The position numbers and the translations under genes are program-made. A DNA stretch of 64,000 nucleotides from Dyella_B sp035503745 (GTDB lineage: Bacteria; Pseudomonadota; Gammaproteobacteria; Xanthomonadales; Rhodanobacteraceae): assembly GCF_035503745.1 (NCBI RefSeq), contig NZ_DATJTC010000042.1, positions 91,568-155,567 on the forward strand, read 5' to 3'. This document shows positions 47,562 through 56,854 of this stretch, piece by piece; the first letter of the stretch is position 1; each line of letters opens with the position of its first letter. The notes beneath the pieces were generated by a model, which was not told the DNA's origin, searched no databases, and saw only the letters and a program-made list of their open reading frames with translations.

Positions 47562-47834
47562 CTAGCCAGCGCGACGGCGGCGCGCGTCCTTCGGGTCCAG
47601 GGTCAGCGGCCGATAGATTTCCACCCGGTCGCCATCGCGCAATACCTCATCCGGTTCCACGCGGCGGGAGAAAATGCCCAGCCGCGCACGGTCATAGACC
47701 ACCTCGGGCATCTCCTTAAGGATGCCCGATCGCTCCACCGCCTCGGCCACCCGGCTGCCGGCCGGCAAGGTGACCTGGCGCAACAACTGTCGTCCCGGGG
47801 TGGCGCAAACCACCTCCACGGTAATGTCAGCCAT
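47562..47834 (-). CDS. rnfH: RnfH family ubiquitin-like protein
   Basis: A 90-residue beta-grasp protein of the RnfH (YfjF) family, with VEVVCATPGRQLLRQVTLPAG at the start and VGIFSRRV-like and GDRVEIYRPLTLDPK at the end, which are typical. Its start overlaps the end of the upstream ratA-like gene by eight bases, the usual pairing. Its molecular role is not established. Confidence 0.93.
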   Translation of the reverse strand: MADITVEVVCATPGRQLLRQVTLPAGSRVAEAVERSGILKEMPEVVYDRARLGIFSRRVEPDEVLRDGDRVEIYRPLTLDPKDARRRRAG

Positions 47835-48258
47835 AGATCCGTTCCGCCTCGCGGCAGAAATCGTCGACCATGCGGTTGGCCAGCCCCTGGAAGCCCAGTT
47901 TCAGCGCCGCGCCGCCGAGGCGTCCGGCATAATCGAAATCCAGCTCCAGGGCGACCTTGCAACCGTCCGTGCCGAGCGCGATGAAATCCCAAAAACCATC
48001 CAGGCTCTTGAATGGCCCGTTCACCAGGCTCACCTGCAGGCGGCGAGGACGATCGACGGTATTGCGTGTGGTAAAGCTATGGTGGAAGCCGGCAAACTTG
48101 AGATCCAGCCGCGCCACCAGCACATTTTCCCCGCGCTCGATCACCTCGGCGCTGGCACACCAGTTAAAGCGCTTTGGGTATGCTTCGACGTCATTGACCA
48201 GGTCGAACATTTGCGCCGGCGAGTATTTCACCAGGGCGCTGCGGCGGATTTCGATCAC
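47827..48258 (-). CDS. ratA: RatA/Coq10-type START domain protein
   Basis: A 143-residue START/SRPBCC-fold protein of the Coq10/RatA family. Family stretches are SALVKYSPAQMFDLVNDVEAYP, FNWCASAEV and LANRMVDDFCREA. I use the GTG at 48258 with GAGG five bases upstream; a TTG at 48282 would add eight residues. E. coli RatA was reported to block 70S association, and relatives bind ubiquinone; which role applies here is unknown. Operon partner is rnfH; smpB is divergent. Confidence 0.9.
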   Translation of the reverse strand: MIEIRRSALVKYSPAQMFDLVNDVEAYPKRFNWCASAEVIERGENVLVARLDLKFAGFHHSFTTRNTVDRPRRLQVSLVNGPFKSLDGFWDFIALGTDGCKVALELDFDYAGRLGGAALKLGFQGLANRMVDDFCREAERIYG

Positions 48259-48336
48259 GGCAGCCTCATTCACATGGCTCAAGTCTGGCCCAGGCGGTCA
48301 AGCCGGCTAGGGCTACAAGCGTAAAGTTTAACGGAC

Positions 48337-48831
48337 ATGGCAAAGACGAAGGACAAAGAAAAAAAGCATGCCGGCGGCACCATCGCACTCAACAAGCGCG
48401 CCCGGCATGAATATCACATCGACCAGCGCTACGAGGCGGGGGTGGCCCTGCAAGGCTGGGAGGTAAAGGCGCTGCGTGCGGGCCGCATCAACTTCGGCGA
48501 CGGCTATGCCGTGGTGCTGAAGGGGGAAATCTTCCTGGTCGGCACCTCCATCCCGCCCCTGATCAGCGCCTCCACCCACGTGGTGGCGGTGGACCGCCGC
48601 ACCCGCAAACTGCTGCTGCACAAACAGGAAATCGACCAGCTGATCGGTGCCGTCGAGCGCAAAGGCTACACCCTCGTACCCATCGCCATGTACTGGAAAG
48701 GCAACAAGGTCAAAGTGGAAATCGGCCTGGCGCGCGGCAAGCAGGAACACGACAAACGCACCAGCGAAAAAGAACGCGACTGGCAGCGCGAAAAACAGCG
48801 CACCATGCGCGCGCATAACCGCAGCGCCTAA
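48337..48831 (+). CDS. smpB: SsrA-binding protein SmpB
   Basis: A 164-residue partner of tmRNA in trans-translation. The fold begins IALNKRARHEYHIDQRYEAGVALQGWEVKALRAGRINFGDGY and the C-terminal tail is basic (QEHDKRTSEKERDWQREKQR), as needed to enter the mRNA channel. It lies 95 bases upstream of ssrA on the same strand. Confidence 0.98.
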   Translation: MAKTKDKEKKHAGGTIALNKRARHEYHIDQRYEAGVALQGWEVKALRAGRINFGDGYAVVLKGEIFLVGTSIPPLISASTHVVAVDRRTRKLLLHKQEIDQLIGAVERKGYTLVPIAMYWKGNKVKVEIGLARGKQEHDKRTSEKERDWQREKQRTMRAHNRSA

Positions 48832-48868
48832 GAAAGAAGGTTGAAAGCCACCTCAACACCCTGCACGC

Positions 48869-48897
48869 TTGATATCCCAGGCAGCGGACAACATATA
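48869..48897 (+). promoter_or_regulatory. Promoter of ssrA
   Basis: TTGATA (48869-48874), 17-base spacer, CATATA (48892-48897), within an AT-rich patch ending in a TATACT-like overlap. Transcription would begin about 22 bases before the mature tmRNA 5' end. Confidence 0.55.
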
Positions 48898-48926
48898 TAC
48901 TGTAAGACTTAAGCCATCTTTTCCCC

Positions 48927-49279
<353 letters not shown>

Positions 49280-49291
49280 ACAATCGGCAAA

Positions 49292-49309
49292 CTCTTTAAT
49301 TTTAAAGAG
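49292..49309. promoter_or_regulatory. Palindrome between ssrA and the integrase
   Basis: CTCTTTAA and TTAAAGAG arms separated by two bases, between the tmRNA end and the recombinase start. It may be a recombinase/excisionase or repressor site, or end the tmRNA transcript weakly. Confidence 0.4.
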
Positions 49310-49358
49310 AAAATTTGATGCCTCGCCTGACCCTCTGGGTATCACGCGAGGTATCAAA

Positions 49359-50849
49359 TTGCCGAAACCTCTTCTGCTCAACCGACCAAGCGGGCTTTAT
49401 GTCCGCTTTTTCGTGCCCGTCGATTTACAAAAGCGTGTTGGCTGCCGATACCTCATTCGAAGCCTGCGCGGCCAACGGGCCGATGCCGCTCGATTGGTCG
49501 CCGCTGCGCTGGGCTATGCTTTGAGCCGCGTGTTCGAACGACTCAGGAGAGAGGACGTGACAGACGCAAAGGGGCTTCTAGACATCGCGCTAGATGGGGT
49601 GAAGGATGGCAAGGTTTACGACATCGAACTCCCCAACGGAACAAAAATCCGCACGGACGGGAGTGAAGCCGAACATCAGCGTGTTCGAGAAACCATCACA
49701 GATTTGGAAAAAGCAGGTGCGTTCTCCCCTGCTCCATCGATGGCACCCGCCAATCCCAAAGTTGGATTGCTGTCCGAGCGCATCGAAAAATTCTTAGCCC
49801 AAATGAAAGTGCAAGAACGGAGTGAGACCAATCACTTCGATACTGCTTTCTCGCTCCGACTTTTCCTGGGATTGGTTGGAGACAAAGACCTGAGTGAAGT
49901 CTCACACGCAGACCTCGACACCTTCATGGACGCCTTGGCCCACTGGCCTTCCAACGCCTCCAAAAAGAAAGCCTATCAAGACCTCTCGCCCAAACAAGTG
50001 GTGGAAAAATCAAAGACGCGAGATGACCCAAGATTGGCAGCCCGCACCAAAGAAAAACACCTCGACCGGCTCCGCGTTTTCTTCAACAACTGTGTTGAAA
50101 GACGGCTACTGATTCACAACCCCTGTACGGGCCTGCGTGTCACATCCAAACAACAAGACGAACAAGAAACCCGCCAACCGTTTTCTGAAGAAGATTTACA
50201 AGTCATCTTTGACCCACAACATCACATCAACGCGCAACCGCATAAGTATTGGTCACCAATCCTTGGACTTTACACAGGCGCGCGGGTCAATGAGTTGGGG
50301 CAACTCCGTGTTGCGGATTTGGAAAAAATTGACGGCATCTGGGGCCTGCACATCCGCCATCAAGTCAAAAACAAAAGCTCCAAACGCTTTCTTCCCCTCC
50401 ACCCTTCACTTCTAAAACTCGGCTTCGTGGAATACGTCCATGAAGTGAAAACGGCAGGTTTCGACTTGGTGTTTCCTGGCCTTCCATGGGGTGTGCATGG
50501 ACCAGGAGATGGAATTGGGGATTGGTTCAATCGAACCTACCTTCGTAATACCTGCGAAATCTTTGACCCCACCAAAACCTTCCACAGTTTTCGCCACGTT
50601 TTTGCATCTTTGGCAGAAAGGTCCGACCTATCGGATTCAAGGATTGCCCGCCTGACAGGCCACAGTACAGGTACGTCCATTTTAAGGCGCCACTACATCC
50701 AACCCTCGACCCTGAAAGAGCGGATGGAAGACATGGCAAAAATTCGGTTTCCTGACTTAGACATCAAAATGATGAAGAAAGGATTCTTTGAGCCCTACTT
50801 CAAACGGGTGAAAGCGGTGGAAGATAGAGCTAAAAGAAACAAAAAATGA
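49359..50849 (+). CDS. Tyrosine-type site-specific integrase of the island
   Basis: A 496-residue phage-type recombinase. The N-terminal region starts PKPLLLNRPSGLYVRFFVPVD (DUF6538-like), then a core-binding SAM-like domain (about 150-255) and the catalytic domain. Catalytic residues are R309 in TGARVNELGQL, H409 and R412 in HSFRH, LTGHS, and Y446 in HYIQPS. Start is a TTG at 49359 with GAGG seven bases upstream; no in-frame ATG fits better, and the frame runs back into ssrA. Position next to the tmRNA 3' end identifies it as the likely integrase of the island. Codon use is markedly less GC-rich than in the core genes. Confidence 0.93.
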   Translation: MPKPLLLNRPSGLYVRFFVPVDLQKRVGCRYLIRSLRGQRADAARLVAAALGYALSRVFERLRREDVTDAKGLLDIALDGVKDGKVYDIELPNGTKIRTDGSEAEHQRVRETITDLEKAGAFSPAPSMAPANPKVGLLSERIEKFLAQMKVQERSETNHFDTAFSLRLFLGLVGDKDLSEVSHADLDTFMDALAHWPSNASKKKAYQDLSPKQVVEKSKTRDDPRLAARTKEKHLDRLRVFFNNCVERRLLIHNPCTGLRVTSKQQDEQETRQPFSEEDLQVIFDPQHHINAQPHKYWSPILGLYTGARVNELGQLRVADLEKIDGIWGLHIRHQVKNKSSKRFLPLHPSLLKLGFVEYVHEVKTAGFDLVFPGLPWGVHGPGDGIGDWFNRTYLRNTCEIFDPTKTFHSFRHVFASLAERSDLSDSRIARLTGHSTGTSILRRHYIQPSTLKERMEDMAKIRFPDLDIKMMKKGFFEPYFKRVKAVEDRAKRNKK

Positions 50850-50859
50850 GGAAACTTCA

Positions 50860-51438
50860 ATGGGCATCAATCAAGTAGAAGTCGATACGCATTGGAATTA
50901 TTTTCTGTCTCTGGAAGAAGACTTTCTACACATATCCAGATACATCCAATTCCATAAAGACAACAATGAGACCTACTCCATTGAGTTCGCAAGACTTATT
51001 CTTGCAGCATGCTCAGAGGTCGATGTTGTCGCCAAAGCGATTACAAAAAACATGGGTAATTCAACCGCGAATATTCATGAACACATGAGCGCATTGCTTC
51101 ATACGTACCCAGACATTCCCCGGCACAAGATCTTCATGGACAGATTTGGAATGGATGTAACGCCTTGGGAAAACTGGGGCCAGGGCAAGGCACCTGATTG
51201 GTGGAACAGTCATAACGCCATCAAACACGACAGGGGCGACCACTTCAAAGAAGCAAACCTCAAGAACACATTTCGTTCCATCGCCGGGCTATTTACCCTC
51301 CTCATCTACTATCTAAGGCAGGTAGGTGCGAAAGAAGTCCATCCTATACCCCGCATCCTCTCTACAGAGGACAATCTGACATCTTTCGCTACCGACCCAA
51401 GAAAGCGGATATTTCGCCTCTATCCACTCAACCCGTAA
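50860..51438 (+). CDS. Uncharacterised protein, possible HEPN-like
   Basis: A 192-residue soluble, mainly helical protein that I do not recognise by name. It starts ten bases after the integrase stop. The stretch WWNSHNAIKHDRGDHFKEA (about 114-132) has the NAIKHDR pattern seen in many small helical proteins related to the HEPN fold, but a clear R-x4-H motif is not present. It could be a cargo gene of the integrase or the first gene of a cassette with the DUF3800 protein 58 bases downstream. Function unknown. Confidence 0.75.
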   Translation: MGINQVEVDTHWNYFLSLEEDFLHISRYIQFHKDNNETYSIEFARLILAACSEVDVVAKAITKNMGNSTANIHEHMSALLHTYPDIPRHKIFMDRFGMDVTPWENWGQGKAPDWWNSHNAIKHDRGDHFKEANLKNTFRSIAGLFTLLIYYLRQVGAKEVHPIPRILSTEDNLTSFATDPRKRIFRLYPLNP

Positions 51439-51496
51439 TGTGAACTGAAAGCTTTGAGCATCGAGGGAAGCGCCTGACTACCCAAATGGGGGGCAT

Positions 51497-52609
51497 ATGA
51501 GCAACCACGATTTAGATGGTGTCAATGAAAACCCTGAAAAGAAGCAGGAATTATCCAAGGAAGAAAAACTTGCAAAAGAAAAAGCGAAATTTCTGGAAAA
51601 ATTTGCAGCGGGTGATACCAACCACTTGCAAACCAAAGTTGCATGGGTTCTCAATCGTTACCCTTCGGCCAGAGACTCCGATGTAACTCTTCAGGTTCAA
51701 TATTGGCGAACCTTCAATCGAGAGCTTCTGTCTGGCCCCAACACAGTGACCTTGGAGAATCTCTATAAGCTCACTCGCTTGACGGACATCGCAAGGGCAC
51801 GAGCCAAAATTCAGAACGAATACCATCTGTTCCAAGCCTCTGAAGGTGTTCGCAAGCGGAGGGTAATCAAAGAAGGAGAAGAAAGGGAACGCCAGATTGA
51901 TAACCCTCCACCAATTCAAACTTTGACCGTTTACTCGGATGAAAGTGGTAAAACTGAAAACTTCCTCATTGTTGGTAGCGTTTGGTTTCTCATCGGTGAT
52001 GACGTCCACAATGTGGACGACGCACTAAACGAGTGGCGCGAGAGAACCGGCTTCAAGGAAGAACTTCATTTCACAAAAATCAATGACCGAAACATTGACC
52101 GGTACATGGAGGTTATCAACATCCTTGACACTTTTGCGGCAACCATTAGCTTCCGAGCAATCACAATAGAACGAAGAGGACATGGTGACATACCCAGAGT
52201 CCTCGATGACTTGCTGCTGCACCTTATTGTACGTGGCGTCCGTCATGAACATGAAAGTGGTCGAGCCCCACTTCCCCGCTCCATAAGTATCTTCAAGGAT
52301 GCTGAAGAAGAAGCCCGCGACAAACTCTCTGTTGCAAACCTTGAGCTCACCTTGAAAAATGTTTCTAAAGCACAGTTCAACAATCAACTTCACGTATCGC
52401 TCGTCTACGCCATTGATTCAAAGACTCTCATCCCCATTCAGTTGGCCGACTTATTTATCGGAAGCCTCAATAGAACTTTAAATGTCGCCCAGAATGGCAC
52501 CCATGCAAAAGATAGATTTGCAGCGGCATTCCTCGCCAGATTTGGCGGAGAGGGAGAGCAACAGCGTTATGAGCAAGGTGGAGACATGACCGTCATTGAC
52601 CGGGTTTAG
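51497..52609 (+). CDS. DUF3800 domain protein
   Basis: A 370-residue protein. The first 140 residues are charged and Lys/Glu-rich. The DUF3800 domain begins at YSDESG (146-151) with the conserved acidic residues, continues VGSVWF, ELHFTKI and ends with the typical QLADLFIGS (about 315-323). DUF3800 is predicted to have an RNase H-like fold and often sits in mobile elements and defence islands; no activity is proven here. The ATG at 51497 has GGGGGG upstream. The 59-base gap from the preceding gene suggests a shared transcript. Confidence 0.85.
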   Translation: MSNHDLDGVNENPEKKQELSKEEKLAKEKAKFLEKFAAGDTNHLQTKVAWVLNRYPSARDSDVTLQVQYWRTFNRELLSGPNTVTLENLYKLTRLTDIARARAKIQNEYHLFQASEGVRKRRVIKEGEERERQIDNPPPIQTLTVYSDESGKTENFLIVGSVWFLIGDDVHNVDDALNEWRERTGFKEELHFTKINDRNIDRYMEVINILDTFAATISFRAITIERRGHGDIPRVLDDLLLHLIVRGVRHEHESGRAPLPRSISIFKDAEEEARDKLSVANLELTLKNVSKAQFNNQLHVSLVYAIDSKTLIPIQLADLFIGSLNRTLNVAQNGTHAKDRFAAAFLARFGGEGEQQRYEQGGDMTVIDRV

Positions 52610-52780
52610 GTGGCGTCAAAACTTAACCACAAAAGAGACCCAGCATAGGTAACTGCGCATCAGGTTCAACCTGAGCAGAATGCGAACAATGCCATCTCGT
52701 GAGTGGTCATCAGCGACCAGCAACAGACCTTTCCCAGCCTCCAAATAAATTTTCTCGTTAGTAATACATAGCCTAGCGAA

Positions 52781-53599
52781 TCAACCCGAAATCTCCTCGG
52801 ACACTACGCCATCCACGTCCAATACAACTTTACCTTGAGTCTTGCGCGGCTCCGAGTATGTCGAAACAGGGATACTTGGTGGATGAAAGTTCCCATCATC
52901 CTCAATATTTCCAATTGCCTTAAGGTCAAGAGCAATCTTGACAATTCGGCGCTGAAACGGATATCGAGAGGCAAATAGCTTTAAGCAAAAGGGAACCACA
53001 ATGAAGAAGAGAAAAAAGTAAACGCCGAGCGTAATGAGGAATCCAGGTCTTACCTGGAAACCAATCTTGTTGACTTGGTCGGGAATTTTTCCCAATTTGT
53101 CAATCGCATCGAGCAAAACAGCCAGTACGCCGGCTTTCACTACCCCCTCTCCAAACACCATAGACATTCGACCACTGATGCTCTCATAGCGCTCAGCCAG
53201 TCTTGCATCTATATATTTGAGCTGTTCAGTAGTACATGCGCAGAGTGGCTTGGCTAAAGACATCATGTAGCCCTCCACCTCAACGTCATAGTCTGTCAAA
53301 TCATCATTCCATGATTTCACCCGGCGCAACATTGAAACAGGAAAAATCAACGCGCTTGCCGCCCAAAATAAGATGCATGCCAAGCCCAGCAATTGAGCCA
53401 GAAGGGCTACTGCTGGTGGTAGTAGTTTTGCCCAGTGGAGCAACGCCAAGATTGGAACTGGAATCCCAAACCCTATCGCAACGTTGCGAAGTCTTCTTTC
53501 CAATGCTTCAGCCTTCTTCCTTCTCTCTGAAGGCTCTTCTACTTCCACGTATGGCCTGCAACTTCCGAGATACCGAACTATTTCTTTGATATAGAGCAT
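52781..53599 (-). CDS. Multi-spanning membrane protein of unknown function
   Basis: A 272-residue protein with two hydrophobic hairpins (about 43-90) and two C-terminal membrane segments (about 185-235), separated by a cytoplasmic part containing ARLAERYESISGRM. An unrecognised protein. The ATG at 53599 has GGGAG eight bases upstream; a longer upstream frame is non-coding. It is convergent with the DUF3800 gene and transcribed away from the second integrase. Low-GC codon use marks it as island DNA. Confidence 0.78.
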   Translation of the reverse strand: MLYIKEIVRYLGSCRPYVEVEEPSERRKKAEALERRLRNVAIGFGIPVPILALLHWAKLLPPAVALLAQLLGLACILFWAASALIFPVSMLRRVKSWNDDLTDYDVEVEGYMMSLAKPLCACTTEQLKYIDARLAERYESISGRMSMVFGEGVVKAGVLAVLLDAIDKLGKIPDQVNKIGFQVRPGFLITLGVYFFLFFIVVPFCLKLFASRYPFQRRIVKIALDLKAIGNIEDDGNFHPPSIPVSTYSEPRKTQGKVVLDVDGVVSEEISG

Positions 53600-54223
53600 C
53601 GAGTTTCTCCCTCTCTTTTCAGGCTGACTTTTCGCATGCAACAACAGCGAATCTCCGTTGCTGAGGCACGAATTGCTGAATGCATTGTCTTGCCAAAGGT
53701 GCCTCGGCACAGTCTCAGAAACTAAGACCAGTCAGAACAACCGCACCTTGGACTTCCAGCCAAATTTGGTTGGGCATTTTCGTAAACATGCAGAGCATGT
53801 TTTTCTTATGAAACAGTGTCTTAGTTCAAGATTGTAGGGGATATAATAGTTAGATCATTGCAAGATCAAACAGAAGATCACGCCCAAATGGCGGCGTGGT
53901 GCGGTGTGACCAAATTTCCCCAAATGGTTACATCCAGCTCTAGCGATCAAACTCGCGTGGCCATAACTGCTTGATACAACTTCATTTTCAGGCTTCGATT
54001 TGCATTCGGGTGCTTTCGACACCCCGACACCGTGTATTCCTGCTTCCCGTCTTAGTCCTGTTTTCCACTGTAAATCAGCGATATCCGTCCGTCTTAGAGG
54101 CCTGTTGGTCTCGCCTCCCCTTGCGCATTCCGTGATCACCGGTTGGATGCGCACCCCAGCGTGCCAACCAAGGCATCGAAAATTTGGAATCGTCCAAACG
54201 GCTGGGAACAAGGGAAAATTCTT
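53600..54223. other. Long intergenic region before the second integrase
   Basis: About 620 bases with no convincing gene. Short frames on both strands lack ribosome binding sites and look non-coding. A 19-base inverted repeat (53784-53802: AAACATGC-AGA-GCATGTTT, then T) is the only distinctive structure. The junction between the first and second recombinase units may lie here, but I found no ssrA-like att copy. Confidence 0.45.
53784..53802. repeat. 8-bp inverted repeat with 3-base loop
   Basis: Perfect arms AAACATGC and GCATGTTT, in the region between the membrane protein gene and the split integrase. It may be a regulator site or a weak terminator. Confidence 0.5.
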
Positions 54224-55595
54224 ATGAATCTACAAATTCCATCCTTAAATCATGTTTTAACCAGTGCTCAGCGTTCTTGTCGCTATGACATCGAAGTGAG
54301 TCCAACAGGCAGTTTCCGCATCTCTTCAACCGACCCAGAAGACCATGCTCGTGCAATGCAGGCTTTAGACCTTTACAAACAATCGAATGCACCAGCACAA
54401 CGACCTACGCCGCCCGTCAAAGTTTCTGCAACCCCTAAAATCAAAGAAGAAAAAGACGTCGAATTGCCTTCAAGCAAAGAGCCGGAAGGGCCACTTTTTA
54501 GCGAAGAACTGGTTCCTTATCTTCGTCACTTAAAGCAAAAGAAATACTCACGTACAACCTATGGCCAGACGACATACACGACCAAAATTTTCAAGGAACT
54601 GATTGGTGACAAGCCTCTTCGCAACATCACCTTCAGAGACATTGATACTTTCCTGCACGCCTTATCGGTTCTCCCGTCCAATGGACCCAAGAAGAAAGCA
54701 TACCGTGGCATGCACACCATTGCTGTGGTCGAAAAAGCCGAAGACGTCACTCATGGGCGGATTTCCATCCAAACACAACAGAAGCACATTGACCGCCTGA
54801 AGGCGTTCTTCAAATGGTGTGTAGAACGTAAAGAGCATGCCTGAGAATCCACTAGAAAAGCTTCGTCTTTTCAAATTCTCTTCCGGCAGACCAAAGCCAC
54901 GCATCCCCTTTACGACGAAAGACCTGCAACTTATCTTTTCCCCTGCCAACGACAAACATTTGAATGAGCCCCACAAGTTCTGGGTGCCTCGCATTGCCTA
55001 CTACCAAGGCATGCGCATCAATGAAATTTCACAGCTATACGTCGATGACATCCGGGCAGAAGGAAAAGTGATGGGCATCAATGTTTCATCCGACCGTCCA
55101 GGGCAGAAGCTGAAAAATAGCAACTCAAAACGCTTCCTCCCCTTGCACCCCGCGTTGGTGAAGCTCGGCTTTTTAAAATACCTCAAAGAGGTCAAAGCCA
55201 CGGGCTCCGCCCACTTATTCCCTGGCTTGAAATGGGGCGACAATGGTCCTGGACATCAAGTGAGTGCATGGTTCAACCGGACTTACTTGCGGAGCATCTG
55301 CGCCATCAAGGAAAAGCGCCAGACCTTCCACAGTTTTAGGCACACCTTTGCAACCTTTGGAGTGAGGTCGTGGCTGCCAGATTCTTGTATTTCCATCATG
55401 CTAGGCCACCTCCCCGGCGTCTCCCAGCTCAGACGCTGTTACGCTCACGATGCCACGCCATCTGAGCAAGCCGAAGACCTGGCTAAAATCAAATTTCCAG
55501 AGCTCACCATGTCCAAGTACAAGTCGGGACAATTCCGTACATACTTGACCATGGCTCGGGCGGTGGAAACCCGAGAAGAGCGAAGTTCAAAGTAG
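54224..55595 (+). pseudogene. Second tyrosine integrase, split by a +1 frameshift
   Basis: Two overlapping frames (54224-54844, 206 residues; 54837-55595, 252 residues) together make a recombinase related to the island integrase. The first ends after IDRLKAFFKWCVERKEHA, the second starts MPENPLEKLRLF. Aligned to the first integrase (VERRLLIHNPCTGL), one extra base at the join, near 54836, explains the break. The catalytic residues are intact in the second part: GMRINEI, HSFRHTFA, MLGHLPG and the tyrosine in RCYAHDA. It could be a degenerate gene, a sequencing artefact or a programmed frameshift. Start ATG at 54224 follows AGGGAA. Confidence 0.85.
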
Positions 55596-55620
55596 CGTCA
55601 TTACTGCTTAAGGGGAGCAC

Positions 55621-56178
55621 ATGGATATTTTAGGCGTCAAGCCAGAAACGTGGTTTCCAGTGATAACCCTCATCCTAGGCGCTGTTGCGAAGGGATTCGG
55701 AGACCGTCTTTCCGACGCTCGAAAAACAAAAGCTGAAAAGGAAGCTCGACGCGAACAACGCCTGGATGCAGTCCAGTTACGCAGGGTGGAATTTCAACGT
55801 TCCACCCTGCTTGACTTGCAAAATGCCATGCAGAAATTGGCCCGTGCCACAGGTAAGGCAAGCCATGAAGACACCATGGCATTTCGACAAACGGGAGAAT
55901 GGGGGAAAAACTTAGTCAGTGAAGAAGCGGACACGGGTTCCCTTGAGGGCCACACCAGTATCAATATTTTACGCGTTAGAGTCAGTGACAACTACATCAG
56001 AGCAGTCGCTGAGAAATTTTCCAGAGCATGTTCGCGCCACGTCCATTGCAAGAGTGAAGCGGAGTCAGACGCCTGCATAAATGAGATGTTCAAGTATATG
56101 CAAGAACTCAACGAGAGAATCGGCGAGATTCTACGTACTTTGGACAAGTTGGAAGACGAGGCATTGCACGACTACTGA
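55621..56178 (+). CDS. Membrane-anchored coiled-coil protein of unknown function
   Basis: A 185-residue protein with one N-terminal hydrophobic segment (WFPVITLILGAVAKGF, about 11-26) followed by a long charged, probably coiled-coil stretch (ARKTKAEKEARREQRLDAVQLRR) and a helical C-terminus (YMQELNERIGEILRTLDKLEDEALHDY). I do not recognise a named family. The ATG at 55621 has AGGGGAG nearby upstream. It is the first of three co-directional genes with gaps of 51 and four bases, suggesting an operon. Confidence 0.8.
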   Translation: MDILGVKPETWFPVITLILGAVAKGFGDRLSDARKTKAEKEARREQRLDAVQLRRVEFQRSTLLDLQNAMQKLARATGKASHEDTMAFRQTGEWGKNLVSEEADTGSLEGHTSINILRVRVSDNYIRAVAEKFSRACSRHVHCKSEAESDACINEMFKYMQELNERIGEILRTLDKLEDEALHDY

Positions 56179-56229
56179 CTGACTCTTGATGATTAGCAGT
56201 GCCAGCCAAAATATCAAACAGGTGGAGCA

Positions 56230-56850
56230 ATGGAAACCGCAATCTTCGGTCTGATTGGCGTAGTAGTAGGTGCCTTCCTGACCATCATCAAGGAATGGTG
56301 GTTCAAGGCTAAAGAGAAGGAGAAAAATGCCGAATATTTAGCGATTCTTATTACGTCTATGCTGGAAAGATTTGTAGTGGGATGTGCTGAAGTCGTAGCA
56401 GATGATGGTCTTTACCATGGCCAGCTAAACAGCCAAGGGGAGAGGGAGACTCATACAGTCCCACCTACTTTCGACCCTCTATCGATTCAAGTTGAATGGA
56501 AGGCTTTGCCAGCAAATCTGATGAATGACTTACTAAGTTTCCCGCTCGAAATTGAATCAGCCAGGACACAAATTGACGGTGCTTTAGAATTTGTTAGCAG
56601 CCCTCCCGACTATGAAGAATTCTTTGAAGAACGTCAGTATCAATATGCTCTTCTAGGTCTACGAGCTTCTAAGCTATCTGCGCAACTTCGTGCTCATGTG
56701 CGCCTCCCATCAAGACAAGGAGGCGGGCACAGCCCCGTTTCTTATATGCAGACACAGTTAGAAGAGATTGACCGTAGACGAGCGGAGCACGCAAAAGCTC
56801 ATGCACTTGCCATAGCCTCACTTGAAACAGGCATCAAAATGGGGAAATAG
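56230..56850 (+). CDS. N-terminally membrane-anchored protein of unknown function
   Basis: A 206-residue protein with one N-terminal membrane segment (AIFGLIGVVVGAFLTIIKEW, about 4-23) then a charged linker (KAKEKEKNAEY) and a mostly helical cytoplasmic part with ADDGLYHGQ and PPDYEEFFEERQ. The architecture (one TM helix, basic juxtamembrane segment, helical body) is the same type as the preceding gene, though the sequences are not alike. It precedes the HEPN-motif gene by four bases. Unrecognised family. Confidence 0.8.
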   Translation: METAIFGLIGVVVGAFLTIIKEWWFKAKEKEKNAEYLAILITSMLERFVVGCAEVVADDGLYHGQLNSQGERETHTVPPTFDPLSIQVEWKALPANLMNDLLSFPLEIESARTQIDGALEFVSSPPDYEEFFEERQYQYALLGLRASKLSAQLRAHVRLPSRQGGGHSPVSYMQTQLEEIDRRRAEHAKAHALAIASLETGIKMGK

Positions 56851-56854
56851 GGAT

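Noticed and set aside
53855..54211. 118-residue minus-strand and 75-residue plus-strand frames before the second integrase
   Set aside because: No start signals; composition typical of non-coding DNA.
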